In this document: one piece after another, positions 34,617 to 42,537 of the stretch
Layout of the letters: each line of letters opens with the position of its first letter
How positions within the stretch are numbered: position 1 is the stretch's first letter
Assembly (NCBI GenBank): GCA_005402585.1
Contig: BIFP01000048.1
Span: 62,001-126,000, forward strand
Direction of reading: 5' to 3'
DNA from: Micromonosporaceae bacterium KJ-029
GTDB taxonomy: Bacteria > Actinomycetota > Actinomycetes > Mycobacteriales > Micromonosporaceae
DNA: 64,000 nt
Translations under genes and position numbers: made by a program
The notes under the pieces: model-generated
The model's database searches: none
What the model was told of the DNA's origin: nothing
The model's input: the letters and a program-made list of their open reading frames with translations, nothing else

Positions 34617-35180
34617 TCAGTTGCTCTTCAGCTCGGCGCCGAAGGCGGCGAGGCGGGCCAGCGGGCGTCCGGCGTTGGATGCGGCGCAGACCACGAGGAT
34701 CTCCCGGGGCCGGGGCACGTCGGCCACCTGGAGGGTCACCGTCTGGTGGTGCGAGCGTGTCTTGGCGTCCAGCTTGTGCTTGAGCGGGATGTCGATGGGG
34801 CTGCCGGGCAGGCCGACCTTCTCGGCGGCGGGCAGCAGTTCGGTGCCGCCGGCCGCGCCGCGGAAGACGTTGCCGAAGCGGAGGTTGTGGATCAGCGCAG
34901 AGCCGTGCTCGACCTCGCCGTCGATACCGACGAGCGCCGCCTTGCCGAACGCCTCGACCTCCTCGCCGAGCAGTTCCACGCAGGCGGGGCCGACCAGGTT
35001 GCCGATCTCCTCGCCGATCTCGTCGGCGAGGGTGACCAGGTCCTGGACGTACTCGCTGGGGTAGGGATTCTCGATGACCACGCCGGCGAAGGCGACCCGG
35101 TGCACCGGCTGCACCGTCCTACCGTTCTCCAGCCGCGTCTCTTCGAGGTGACGGATCAGCTTGCGAACCCGGATGCTCAC
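34617..35180 (-). CDS. DUF1185 'amino acid synthesis' family protein
   Basis: 187 aa from GTG 35180, chosen because AAGGAG lies 5 nt upstream; GTG 35186 is too close to that site. The sequence matches the PF06684 family: HRVAFAGVVIENPYPSEYVQDL, GPACVELLGEEVEAFGKAALVGIDGEVEHGSALIH, FRGAAGGTELLPAAEKVG and IDIPLKHKLDAKTRSHHQTVTL. The biochemical role is unknown. It is the first gene of the second operon, 14 nt downstream of the IclR-type operator, so it is made together with the dihydropyrimidinase and LLM enzyme and probably belongs to the pathway. Confidence 0.85.
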   Translation of the reverse strand: MSIRVRKLIRHLEETRLENGRTVQPVHRVAFAGVVIENPYPSEYVQDLVTLADEIGEEIGNLVGPACVELLGEEVEAFGKAALVGIDGEVEHGSALIHNLRFGNVFRGAAGGTELLPAAEKVGLPGSPIDIPLKHKLDAKTRSHHQTVTLQVADVPRPREILVVCAASNAGRPLARLAAFGAELKSN

Positions 35181-35193
35181 GATCACTCCTTAG

Positions 35194-35220
35194 TGGTTCA
35201 TTGAATGAACCATCGGTTCA
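35194..35220 (-). promoter_or_regulatory. IclR-type operator of the dihydropyrimidinase operon
   Basis: Two overlapping dyads. TGGTTCATT-g-AATGAACCA (35194-35212) is a perfect 9-bp palindrome. TGAACCATCGGTTCA (35206-35220) has the form TGAAC-N5-GTTCA, and the same form recurs at 42494-42508. It lies directly downstream of the -10 of the operon promoter, as expected for a repressor site. Confidence 0.75.
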
Positions 35221-35221
35221 T

Positions 35222-35250
35222 ATCTTGGCTCTAGGGGAAGAGCGAGTCAA
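35222..35250 (-). promoter_or_regulatory. Promoter of the DUF1185-dihydropyrimidinase-F420 operon
   Basis: On the minus strand, TTGACT (35250-35245), a 17-nt spacer and CAAGAT (35227-35222). The operator begins 2 nt further downstream, so bound IclR would cover the transcription start. Confidence 0.6.
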
Positions 35251-35331
35251 TAGCCTTCGAGAACAGATCCCGGTGCCCGGGATACCGGCGCGCCGCCAAC
35301 CCCGCAGGTCACAGGGGACGGCGGGACCGGA

Positions 35332-36177
35332 TCAGCGCATCGGCAGTCCCGCCACGTAGAGGTCGGTCCGCCGGTCGGCCAGCGGCTGGTTGAACGGGTT
35401 GTGCAACCGTTCGGCACGCGAGCCGATCAGGTCCACCTCCGCCAACACGAGTTCCTCCCGGTCCGGGCTCGCCGGGCCGGCGATCGGCCAACCGTCGGGT
35501 CCGACGAGGACGGACCGGCCGACGAACGGCTGTCCACGCTCGACTCCGATCCGGCTGACCCCTGCGACGTAGCACTGGTTGGAGTGCGCCCCGGTCATGC
35601 ACATGAGGTTCGCCATCGCCGGGACGGCGTCGGGCTGCCCGGGCACCGGCACCCAGTTCGACGGCAGCACCACCAGGTCAGCGCCCTGCAACGCGGCACT
35701 GCGGAACGTCTCGGGGAACCACGCGTCGTAGCAGATCCCGATCCCGATCCGCCCCAGTGGCGTGTCGAAGACCGGGAAGCCGTCCCCGTTACGGTCGTAG
35801 ATCTCCTTCTCGTCGTTCCACAGATGGGCCTTGCGAAAGGTTCCGACATGGCCGGTGGGGCCGAGCAGCACCGCAGCGTTGAAGATCCGGTCCCCGTCCC
35901 GCTCGGTGACGCCACCCACGATCCACACGCCCAGTTCGGCGGCGAGCCGCGCCCAAGCGGTGCAAGTGGGACCGTCCGGCACCGGCTGTGCATGGTGCGC
36001 GGCCTCCGCCCGGTCGGCGAAGACGTATCCCGCCGTGGCCGCCTCGGGCAACACCACGAGCCGGGCCCCGCGGGCCGCCGCCTCCCGGATCCAGTAAGAC
36101 GTCCTGGCGATGTTCGCGGGGATGTCCCCGAAGACCGGCTCCAGTTGGACCCCGGCGAGCAGGAACCTGGTCACCAT
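35332..36177 (-). CDS. Carbon-nitrogen hydrolase (nitrilase/amidase superfamily)
   Basis: 281 aa from ATG 36177, overlapping the upstream aldehyde dehydrogenase stop by 7 nt. Complete triad: Glu45 (VVLPEAATAGY), Lys116 (TFRKAHLWNDEKE) and Cys149 (GIGICYDAWFPE). The DEKEIYDRNGDGFPVFDTPLGRIGIGICYD region resembles aliphatic amidase/N-carbamoyl-putrescine-type branches more than beta-ureidopropionase. It is the last gene of the transporter operon. It is a second hydrolase in the block besides the one at 29179, so the two probably act on different amides, or on N-carbamoyl and terminal amide substrates in turn. Confidence 0.83.
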   Translation of the reverse strand: MVTRFLLAGVQLEPVFGDIPANIARTSYWIREAAARGARLVVLPEAATAGYVFADRAEAAHHAQPVPDGPTCTAWARLAAELGVWIVGGVTERDGDRIFNAAVLLGPTGHVGTFRKAHLWNDEKEIYDRNGDGFPVFDTPLGRIGIGICYDAWFPETFRSAALQGADLVVLPSNWVPVPGQPDAVPAMANLMCMTGAHSNQCYVAGVSRIGVERGQPFVGRSVLVGPDGWPIAGPASPDREELVLAEVDLIGSRAERLHNPFNQPLADRRTDLYVAGLPMR

Positions 36178-37655
36178 GGCGCCCGCACCGCCGCGTACTT
36201 GATGTTCAGGTACTCGTCGATGCCGGCCTTGCCGCCCTCGCGCCCGAGCCCGGACTGCTTGACGCCGCCGAACGGCGCCGCCGGGTTGGAGATGACGCCC
36301 TGGTTGAGCCCCACCATCCCGCTCTCCAGCCGCTCGGTCACCCGCAGGCCACGACCGAGGTTCTCGGTGAAGACGTAGGCGGCGAGGCCGTACTCCGAGG
36401 CGTTGGCCAGGCCGACCGCCGCATCCTCGTCGTCGAAGACCACGACCGGTGCGACCGGGCCGAAGATCTCCTCCCGGACACACCGGGCGTCGTCGGGCAC
36501 CGCGGACAGCACGGTCGGCGCGAAGAAGTGGCCCTCCCCGGCGATCGGCCCGCCGCCGGTGACGACCTCGGCCCCCAGCTGCGTCGCGTCGGCGACCAAC
36601 TCGGCGACCGACGCCACCGCCGTCCGGTCGATGAGCGGCCCCACGTCGGTCGACGGGTCCAGCCCGTGCCCGACGCGCAGCCCACCCAGCCGCTCGGCGA
36701 GCGCGCCGACGAACCGCGACGCCACCGACCGCTGCACGTAGAACCGGTTCGCGGCGGTGCACGCCTCGCCGACGTTGCGCATCTTCGCCTGCACGGCCCC
36801 CTCGACCGCCAGGTCGAGGTCGGCGTCGTCGAAGACGATGAACGGCGCGTTTCCGCCCAGCTCCATCGACGTCCGCAGCACCCGGTCGGCGCACTGGGCG
36901 AGCAGTGTCCGCCCGACCGGGGTCGAGCCGGTGAACGACAGCTTGCGCAACCGGTCGTCGGTGAGCAGTGCCGAGGTGACCCGGCCGGACTGCGAGGTGG
37001 TGATCACGTTGACCACGCCACGCGGCAGACCCGCCTGCTCCAGGATCTCGACCAGCGCCAGCATCGACAGTGGAGTCTGCTTGGCCGGCTTGACCACGAC
37101 GGTGCAGCCGGCCGCCAGGGCGGGACCGATCTTGCGGGTGCCCATCGCCATCGGAAAGTTCCACGGGGTCACCAGCAGACAGGGTCCGACCGGCTGCCGC
37201 ATCACCACGACCCGCGAGTTTCCGGCCGGTGCGGTGAGGTAGCCACCGTCGATCCGGACCGCCTCCTCGGCGAACCAGCGGAGGAACTCCGCGGCGTAGG
37301 TGATCTCGGCCCGGGACTCGGCGAACGCCTTGCCCATCTCCAGGGTCATCATCCGGGCCAGATCGTCCCGGCGCTCGATGATCAGGTCGAACGCCCGACG
37401 CAGCACCTCACCCCGTTCCCGGGGCGGGGTGGCGGCCCAGCCGGACTGGGCCCGGGCGGCGGCGGCCAGGGCGTCCAGCCCGTCGGCGACCGAGGCGTCC
37501 GCCACCTCGGCGATCGTCGCTCCCGTCGCCGGGTCCTCCACGGCCAGGACGGCACCGTCGCGGCCCGCGCGCCACTCGCCGTCGACGTACAGGCCCTTGG
37601 GGGTCTTGTCGACCACGGTCAGCGCCGCCGCCAACACCTCGGCTGGTACGGCCAT
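36171..37655 (-). CDS. NAD(P)-dependent aldehyde dehydrogenase (semialdehyde type)
   Basis: 494 aa from ATG 37655 with AAGGAGG 5-6 nt upstream; the frame to 37733 is not needed. ALDH landmarks: PWNFPMAMGTRKIGPALAAGC, FTGSTPVGRTLLAQCA (NAD loop), LELGGNAPFIVFDDADLD (catalytic Glu) and NVGEACTAANRFYV (catalytic Cys), then EIFGPVAPVVVFDDEDAA. Closest in pattern to succinate-semialdehyde dehydrogenases. In this block the substrate may instead be malonate or methylmalonate semialdehyde from the aminotransferase. Directly follows the IclR gene. Confidence 0.87.
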   Translation of the reverse strand: MAVPAEVLAAALTVVDKTPKGLYVDGEWRAGRDGAVLAVEDPATGATIAEVADASVADGLDALAAAARAQSGWAATPPRERGEVLRRAFDLIIERRDDLARMMTLEMGKAFAESRAEITYAAEFLRWFAEEAVRIDGGYLTAPAGNSRVVVMRQPVGPCLLVTPWNFPMAMGTRKIGPALAAGCTVVVKPAKQTPLSMLALVEILEQAGLPRGVVNVITTSQSGRVTSALLTDDRLRKLSFTGSTPVGRTLLAQCADRVLRTSMELGGNAPFIVFDDADLDLAVEGAVQAKMRNVGEACTAANRFYVQRSVASRFVGALAERLGGLRVGHGLDPSTDVGPLIDRTAVASVAELVADATQLGAEVVTGGGPIAGEGHFFAPTVLSAVPDDARCVREEIFGPVAPVVVFDDEDAAVGLANASEYGLAAYVFTENLGRGLRVTERLESGMVGLNQGVISNPAAPFGGVKQSGLGREGGKAGIDEYLNIKYAAVRAPW

Positions 37656-37713
37656 TGCTTCCTCCTTCACCGCAGGCGTCGCCAGGAGCGAGCCGGTACG
37701 GTCGGCGGGTGCC

Positions 37714-38505
37714 CTAGCGTCTGGCAAAGGCACTCGGAATATCGATGTCAGCGTTGCTGAGCAGGTCGGTGAGCTGCCGTGCGGCCTTGATCACCGACTC
37801 CGCCATGGTGTCGATACGGTCGCGGGTGATCCGGTAGGTGGGCCCCCCGATCCAGACCGCGTACGGCGTGCTCCCGCGCAGCCGCACCGGTGCGGCGACC
37901 GACGCCGCCCCGACCTCCAACTCGTCGTACGCGAAGGCGAACCCCCGCTTGCGTACCGCGTCCAGCGAGGCCATGAAGGACTCCAGGTCCCCCACCTCCG
38001 GCGGGGCGTACTCGGCGAACTCCTCGGTGAAGTCGGCCCAGACCGAATCCGGGCTCAGTGCCGCCAACAACACCTTCCCGGTGGAGGTCGCCCAGACCGG
38101 CTGGGTACGGGGTACCGGCTTGAGCGTCTGCCCGATCAGCGACGGCCCCGGCACCTGGGCGACGACCATCACCTTCGGCGGCAGCAGCACGTCGAAGCCG
38201 GCGGTCTCCCTGGTCTCCTCGGCCAGGTTCCGCAGCACCTCCCGCATGTGGCCGTAGGCGCCACCGCCGTCGAGCAGGCCGCCCACGATGGAGAGCAGTC
38301 CGAGCGACACCCGGTAGCGACGGGTCACCGGATCGAGGGTGAGCCAACTCTCCCGCTCCAGCACCGTGAGCACCCGGTAGCAGGTGGCCTTGGGGATGCC
38401 CGCCTCCCGGGCCACCTCGCTGAGCCCGACCCCTTCGGGGTGCGCCGCCACGGCCCGCAGAAGCCAGATCGTCCGTCGCACCAGCCCCGCCTCACTGGGC
38501 GCCAT
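37714..38505 (-). CDS. IclR-family transcriptional regulator
   Basis: 263 aa from ATG 38505 with GGAGGTAGC upstream. N-terminal winged helix (about 8-65): RTIWLLRAVAAHPEGVGLSEVAREAGIPKATCYRVLTVLERESWL. Effector domain (about 80-250): AEETRETAGFDVLLPPKVMVVAQV, WATSTGKVLLAAL, RGFAFAYDELEVGAASVAAPVR and AVWIGGPTYRITRD, with Cys-free pocket. It sits inside the transporter operon and is the obvious ligand for the two TGAAC-N5-GTTCA sites at 35206 and 42494. The operators overlap the starts of transcription, so repression relieved by a pathway metabolite is the simplest model. Confidence 0.9.
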   Translation of the reverse strand: MAPSEAGLVRRTIWLLRAVAAHPEGVGLSEVAREAGIPKATCYRVLTVLERESWLTLDPVTRRYRVSLGLLSIVGGLLDGGGAYGHMREVLRNLAEETRETAGFDVLLPPKVMVVAQVPGPSLIGQTLKPVPRTQPVWATSTGKVLLAALSPDSVWADFTEEFAEYAPPEVGDLESFMASLDAVRKRGFAFAYDELEVGAASVAAPVRLRGSTPYAVWIGGPTYRITRDRIDTMAESVIKAARQLTDLLSNADIDIPSAFARR

Positions 38506-38616
38506 CGCTACCTCCATCAATCGCCTCGGCCCTGGGATACGGCCCACATCTTGGCAGACGTCACTGGCTGCGGACGTGTGCCGAACGGCGGGCGCCGCCC
38601 GGCACACGCCGCTCGC

Positions 38617-39780
38617 CTACTTCCCGCCTTCGGTGATCGTCACGGTCTGCGGTGTGTACGAGTCGCCGTTGGCGTCGAAGCCGTCGGCCTTGAGTTCGTC
38701 GTTCGCGCGCTGCGACAGATCGGTACGGAACGCGTCCTGGTCCGGCACGCCCTTGAGGACGCCACCACCCATCGCGATCTTGATCGTCTGGTCCCAGGCC
38801 GCCTGGTCCATCATTCCCACGCCGTTGCGCGCCGGCCAGACCAGCTTGTTGATCTCGTTGAGCATCCAGGTCTGGTGCCCCTGCCCCAGCGCGCTGCCGT
38901 TGTCGAGCACGATGTCGACGCAGCCGGTCAGGTCGTCGCGGCAGTAGCCCCAGCCACGGTAGGACGCCTTGAGGAACTTCACCGCCGTGTCCTGGTTGGC
39001 CTGCTCCCCCAGCCAGTCACCCCGGGCGTAGATGCCGTCCTCCAGGCTGGTGTAGCCGGCGTCCTGAAGGTTGATCACCGAGAAGTCCGACGGCTGGTAG
39101 AGCTGCCCGGTCTTCGGGTTCTTGGTCTCCAGCAGCTGGGCGTACTCGTTGTAGGTCTTGGCCTGGGCGGCGTCGACCTCCCGGCGGAGCAGCAGCGACA
39201 TGTCGAACGGCTGCTGGATGATCTCCGCGTCCCGGCTCGGGTCGACGCCGGCGTCCTTCATCGCCGCGAACAGCACGAGTTCGTTGCCGTACCCCCAGCT
39301 CCCGACCTTCTTGCCCTTCAGGTCGGTCAACGCCTTGATGCCGGAGTCGGCCCAGGCGACCTGGAGGTACGCGCCGCGCTGGAACACCTGGCCGATGTTG
39401 ACCAGGTCCGCGCCCTGCTCCCGGGTGACCATCGTCTTGGTGACGTGGCTGACCGCGAACTCGGCATTGCCGGCGGAGAGCACCTGCTGGGGAACGATGT
39501 TGACGCCACCTTCCTGGATGGTGACGTCGAGACACTCCTCGGCGTAGTACCCCTTCTCCTTGGCCGCGTAGTAGCCGGCGAACTGGGCCTGGGCGACCCA
39601 CTGGAGCACCACGCGGACCTTGGTCGTCGACTCGCAGTTCTTGGCGGCCTCGGCCGCGGAATCACTCGGGGTGTCGGACATGCCACCGCAGGCCGAGGTC
39701 ACGAGCAGGGCGGCGGTGAGGACGGCGGCGATTGTGGCGGGGCGGCTCCTCCGCGAGGTCCGCCGTAGTTGCAGGGCCAT
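38617..39780 (-). CDS. ABC transporter substrate-binding lipoprotein (NMT1/THI5-like)
   Basis: 387 aa from ATG 39780 (GGAG 5-9 nt upstream). Lipoprotein signal with lipobox VTSAC, then an NMT1/THI5-like periplasmic binding fold: KVRVVLQWVAQAQFAGYYAAKEKGYYAEECLDVTIQEGG (typical of pyrimidine-precursor binding proteins), VSHVTKTMVTREQGADLVNIGQVFQRGAY, LKGKKVGSWGYGNELVLFAAMKDAG. Known members bind hydroxymethylpyrimidine or formyl-amino-pyrimidine (ThiY), riboflavin or sulfonates. A pyrimidine-like ligand fits the rest of the block. Partner permeases and ATPase are immediately upstream in the operon. Confidence 0.9.
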   Translation of the reverse strand: MALQLRRTSRRSRPATIAAVLTAALLVTSACGGMSDTPSDSAAEAAKNCESTTKVRVVLQWVAQAQFAGYYAAKEKGYYAEECLDVTIQEGGVNIVPQQVLSAGNAEFAVSHVTKTMVTREQGADLVNIGQVFQRGAYLQVAWADSGIKALTDLKGKKVGSWGYGNELVLFAAMKDAGVDPSRDAEIIQQPFDMSLLLRREVDAAQAKTYNEYAQLLETKNPKTGQLYQPSDFSVINLQDAGYTSLEDGIYARGDWLGEQANQDTAVKFLKASYRGWGYCRDDLTGCVDIVLDNGSALGQGHQTWMLNEINKLVWPARNGVGMMDQAAWDQTIKIAMGGGVLKGVPDQDAFRTDLSQRANDELKADGFDANGDSYTPQTVTITEGGK

Positions 39781-39812
39781 GCTGACTCCAAAAGATCGTG
39801 GTGGCCCGTGGC

Positions 39813-40634
39813 TCACGAGTCGCTGTCGTGCAGGGACTCGTGCCAGGGCATCAGGAGGCGTTCCAACAGAGACGTGGCACCGAACAGCAGCAGGCCGAGC
39901 GCGCTGGCCACGGCGATCCCCGCCCAGGCGAACTCGAAGCGGGGCAGGGCCGCCTGATAGGCGATGTACACCCCGAGCGCGTTGCTCGGTCCACCGAAGT
40001 ACTCGGTCACGATCACGCCGATCACGGCGAGCGTGCTGCCGAGCTTGAGCGCGTTGAACAGGAACGGCAACGCGTTGGGCAACCGCAGCATGAGCGCCAC
40101 CTGTCGGGGTTGCGCCGCGAGCGATTGCATGATCTCCAGGTGCAGGGGTGAGACCTGGAGAAGTCCCCTGGTGGTGTTGACCAGGACCGGGAAGAAGACC
40201 ATCACCGCGGCCACGCCGGCCTTGGACATCGGGTTGGTGACCCCGAACCAGTTGTTGAAGATCGGCGCGAGGGCCACGATCGGGGCGCAGTTGATGACGA
40301 CGGCGGCGGTCAGCACCGGACCGGACACGCCCGGAAACCGGCTGAGCGCCAACGCCACCGTCACCCCCGCCGCCGCACCGAGGAACAGGCCGAGGAGCAC
40401 CGCCTGCACGGTGACCACCGACGCCGACATGATCGTGCCGAACTCGGCCCGGAACGCCGACGAGATGTCGGCCGGCGCCGGGACGATGAACGACGGGACG
40501 TCGAAGACGGTCACCACCAGCTGCCACGAGCCGAGGATCACCAGCGCGGTGAGGACGACCGGGAGGAACCGGCCGATCGCCGCCCGGGCGCCGATGACCG
40601 GCGAGGAATCCCGCGCCAGCTGCGTCGTAGTCAT
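39813..40634 (-). CDS. ABC transporter permease (first of two)
   Basis: 273 aa from ATG 40634, overlapping the ATPase stop by 4 nt. Six hydrophobic helices of the SsuC/ThiX-like BPD permease type: FLPVVLTALVILGSWQLVVTVF at the N-terminus, VQAVLLGLFLGAAAGVTVALAL, and the EAA-like cytoplasmic loop MQSLAAQPRQVALMLRLPNALPFLFNALK. It forms the membrane channel of the NMT1-type importer with the permease at 41461 and the ATPase at 40631. Confidence 0.9.
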   Translation of the reverse strand: MTTTQLARDSSPVIGARAAIGRFLPVVLTALVILGSWQLVVTVFDVPSFIVPAPADISSAFRAEFGTIMSASVVTVQAVLLGLFLGAAAGVTVALALSRFPGVSGPVLTAAVVINCAPIVALAPIFNNWFGVTNPMSKAGVAAVMVFFPVLVNTTRGLLQVSPLHLEIMQSLAAQPRQVALMLRLPNALPFLFNALKLGSTLAVIGVIVTEYFGGPSNALGVYIAYQAALPRFEFAWAGIAVASALGLLLFGATSLLERLLMPWHESLHDSDS

Positions 40635-41422
40635 CGGGCCGCCTGCTCGGCCGGGACGCCGTGCAGCGCCGTACGCACCTCGGTGACCTTGGCGAAGAAC
40701 GCGTCGGTGGTCCGGGTCGCCGCCGTGCGCGGGTACGGCAGGTCGACGTCGATGCTGGCGGCGATGCGTCCGGGACGCGCCGACATCACGACGATCCGGG
40801 ACGACAGGAACACCGCCTCGGAGATGCTGTGGGTGACGAAGACGACGGTGGTCCGGGTGTCCGACCAGATCCGCAGCAGCTCGCCCTGCAACCGCTCGCG
40901 GTTCATCTCGTCGAGCGCGCCCAACGGCTCGTCCATGAACAGGATCTCCGGGTCCGCCGACAGGGCGCGGGCGATCGCCACCCGCTGCTGCATGCCGCCG
41001 GAGAGCTGCCAGGGAAAGTGCCGGGAGAAGTCGGAGAGCCGGACCAGGTCCAGCATCTCGTGGGCCTTGGCCCGCCGGGTCTGCTTGTCCACCCCGGCCA
41101 CCTGCAACGGCAACTCGATGTTGCGCTGCACCGTACGCCACTCGAAGAGGCCGGCCTGCTGAAAGACCATGCCGTAGTCCCGGTCCGTCCGGGCCGCGCC
41201 CGGCGTCTTGCCGTTCAGCGACACCGTGCCGCTGGTCGGCTCGGTCAGGTCCGCCAGGATCCGCAGCAGGGTGCTCTTGCCGCAGCCGCTCGGGCCCAAC
41301 AGGGACAGGAACTCGCCCCGCTTGATCGACAGGTCGATGTCCTCAAGTGCGGTCACCGTACGGTTTCCGCCGGTGAACTGCTTGGTGACGCCTCGTACGG
41401 AAATGATCGCGGCCTCAGACAT
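40631..41422 (-). CDS. ABC transporter ATP-binding protein (SsuB/TauB-like)
   Basis: 263 aa from ATG 41422 (GGAG 8 nt upstream; ATG 41428 is a close alternative). Walker A LLGPSGCGKSTLLR, Q-loop YGMVFQQAGLFEWRTV, ABC signature LSGGMQQRVAIARAL, Walker B ILFMDEPLGALDE and switch His VFVTHSISEAVFL are all intact. It drives the pyrimidine-type importer. Placed between the two permease genes. Confidence 0.93.
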   Translation of the reverse strand: MSEAAIISVRGVTKQFTGGNRTVTALEDIDLSIKRGEFLSLLGPSGCGKSTLLRILADLTEPTSGTVSLNGKTPGAARTDRDYGMVFQQAGLFEWRTVQRNIELPLQVAGVDKQTRRAKAHEMLDLVRLSDFSRHFPWQLSGGMQQRVAIARALSADPEILFMDEPLGALDEMNRERLQGELLRIWSDTRTTVVFVTHSISEAVFLSSRIVVMSARPGRIAASIDVDLPYPRTAATRTTDAFFAKVTEVRTALHGVPAEQAAR

Positions 41423-41460
41423 CAGCATCTCTCCAGGTGTTGTTGAGGCGGAAGGGATGT

Positions 41461-42414
41461 TCACCGGGTGTGCCGGTGCCGGAGCGCCACGCGCTCGATA
41501 AGTGCCAGGGACTGCACGAAGACGATGCCGGCCGCCGCCGCGACCAGGACGGCCGCGTACAACTTCTCCGGCCCGTTGGAGTAGTAGTAGGCGAAAGTGA
41601 GGATCGCCCGACCGATGCCCCGGCCAGTGCCTGCGGAAAGCTCGCCCACGATCGCGCCCACCACGCTCGCAGTGGCCGCGAGCCGAAGCCCGGCGAACAC
41701 GAAGGGCAGCGCTGCCGGGATCCGCAGCCACCCCAGCACCTGCCAGCGGCCCGCGCCCACGCTGCGCATGAACTCCAGCTGGACCTTCGGCGGTGACTTC
41801 AGGCCGCGCAGGGCGTTGATGGTGATCGGGAAGAACGCGAGGTAGGCGGCGATGCCGGTCACCGCCACCCAGGGTGGTGCGCCGGCCTTCCCACCCCAGA
41901 TCACGATCATCGGTGCGATCGCCACCAGAGGAACCGTCTGCGACGCCACCAGCCAGGGCATCAGCCCCTTGCTGAGCGGCACCACGTGCAGGAAGAGGAC
42001 CGCCAGCAGCAGGCCGAGCGACGAGCCCGCCACCAGACCGTAGAACGCCTCACGGAGCGTCACACTGGTCTCGCCGAGCAGGTAGGTGCCCAACGCCATC
42101 GAGTCGCCGCGTCGGGCCGGCTCGACCAGGGCACCGAGGATCGACCAGACGTGCGGCATCGAGAGATCGTCAGTGGCGACCGGGAAGGCGATCTTGGTGC
42201 CGGGCACCACGTCGTCGACAGCACGGCCCAGCGCCTTGTAGCCCTCCCAGAGGCCGGCGAGCACCGCCACGACCAGTACGGCCCCGGCGGCGTTGAACCC
42301 GCGCTTCCTCGCGGCGGACAGCAGCCCGGGTCGGCGCGGTGTCACTCGGTCCACCTGCCCGGCCGGTGCGCCCTCGGCGGCCACCGAGGTGGTGGCGGTT
42401 CTTGTCGCGGTCAT
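41461..42414 (-). CDS. ABC transporter permease (second)
   Basis: 317 aa from ATG 42414, with GGAGAG 7 nt upstream. A 40-residue cytoplasmic N-terminus precedes six helices: AAGAVLVVAVLAGLWEGYKAL, FYGLVAGSSLGLLLAVLFLHVV, TVPLVAIAPMIVIWGG, and the EAA-like loop MRSVGAGRWQVLGWLRIPAALPFVFAGLR. First gene of the IclR-controlled transporter operon. Sequence differs from the permease at 39813, so the importer is probably a heterodimer. Confidence 0.9.
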   Translation of the reverse strand: MTATRTATTSVAAEGAPAGQVDRVTPRRPGLLSAARKRGFNAAGAVLVVAVLAGLWEGYKALGRAVDDVVPGTKIAFPVATDDLSMPHVWSILGALVEPARRGDSMALGTYLLGETSVTLREAFYGLVAGSSLGLLLAVLFLHVVPLSKGLMPWLVASQTVPLVAIAPMIVIWGGKAGAPPWVAVTGIAAYLAFFPITINALRGLKSPPKVQLEFMRSVGAGRWQVLGWLRIPAALPFVFAGLRLAATASVVGAIVGELSAGTGRGIGRAILTFAYYYSNGPEKLYAAVLVAAAAGIVFVQSLALIERVALRHRHTR

Positions 42415-42493
42415 GCAGGCACTCTCCGAATCTCTCGGAAGCGTCATCTGGCCTCAGATCCGTCGGCATGCCTCGCCGCATCGGATCACTGAG

Positions 42494-42537
42494 TGAACTG
42501 GTGGTTCACCATAGGAGCGTGACCGAGGCCACGTCAA
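42494..42537 (-). promoter_or_regulatory. Promoter and IclR-type operator of the transporter operon
   Basis: On the minus strand: TTGACG (42537-42532), 18-nt spacer, TATGGT (42513-42508), then the dyad TGAACCACCAGTTCA (42508-42494), which is TGAAC-N5-GTTCA. Its complement on the plus strand extends to the perfect repeat GTGAAC-N5-GTTCAC (42493-42509). The design is the same as upstream of the DUF1185 operon. About 80 nt separate it from ATG 42414. Confidence 0.72.

Noticed and set aside
37300..39768. 822-codon plus-strand open frame
   Set aside because: Runs opposite three well-supported genes (aldehyde dehydrogenase, IclR, binding protein); no recognisable fold.
38617..42414. NMT1-type ABC importer as the transporter of the RiPP cluster
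   Set aside because: It is an importer with a binding protein, is controlled by the IclR operator and lies in the catabolic operon; no exporter signature.
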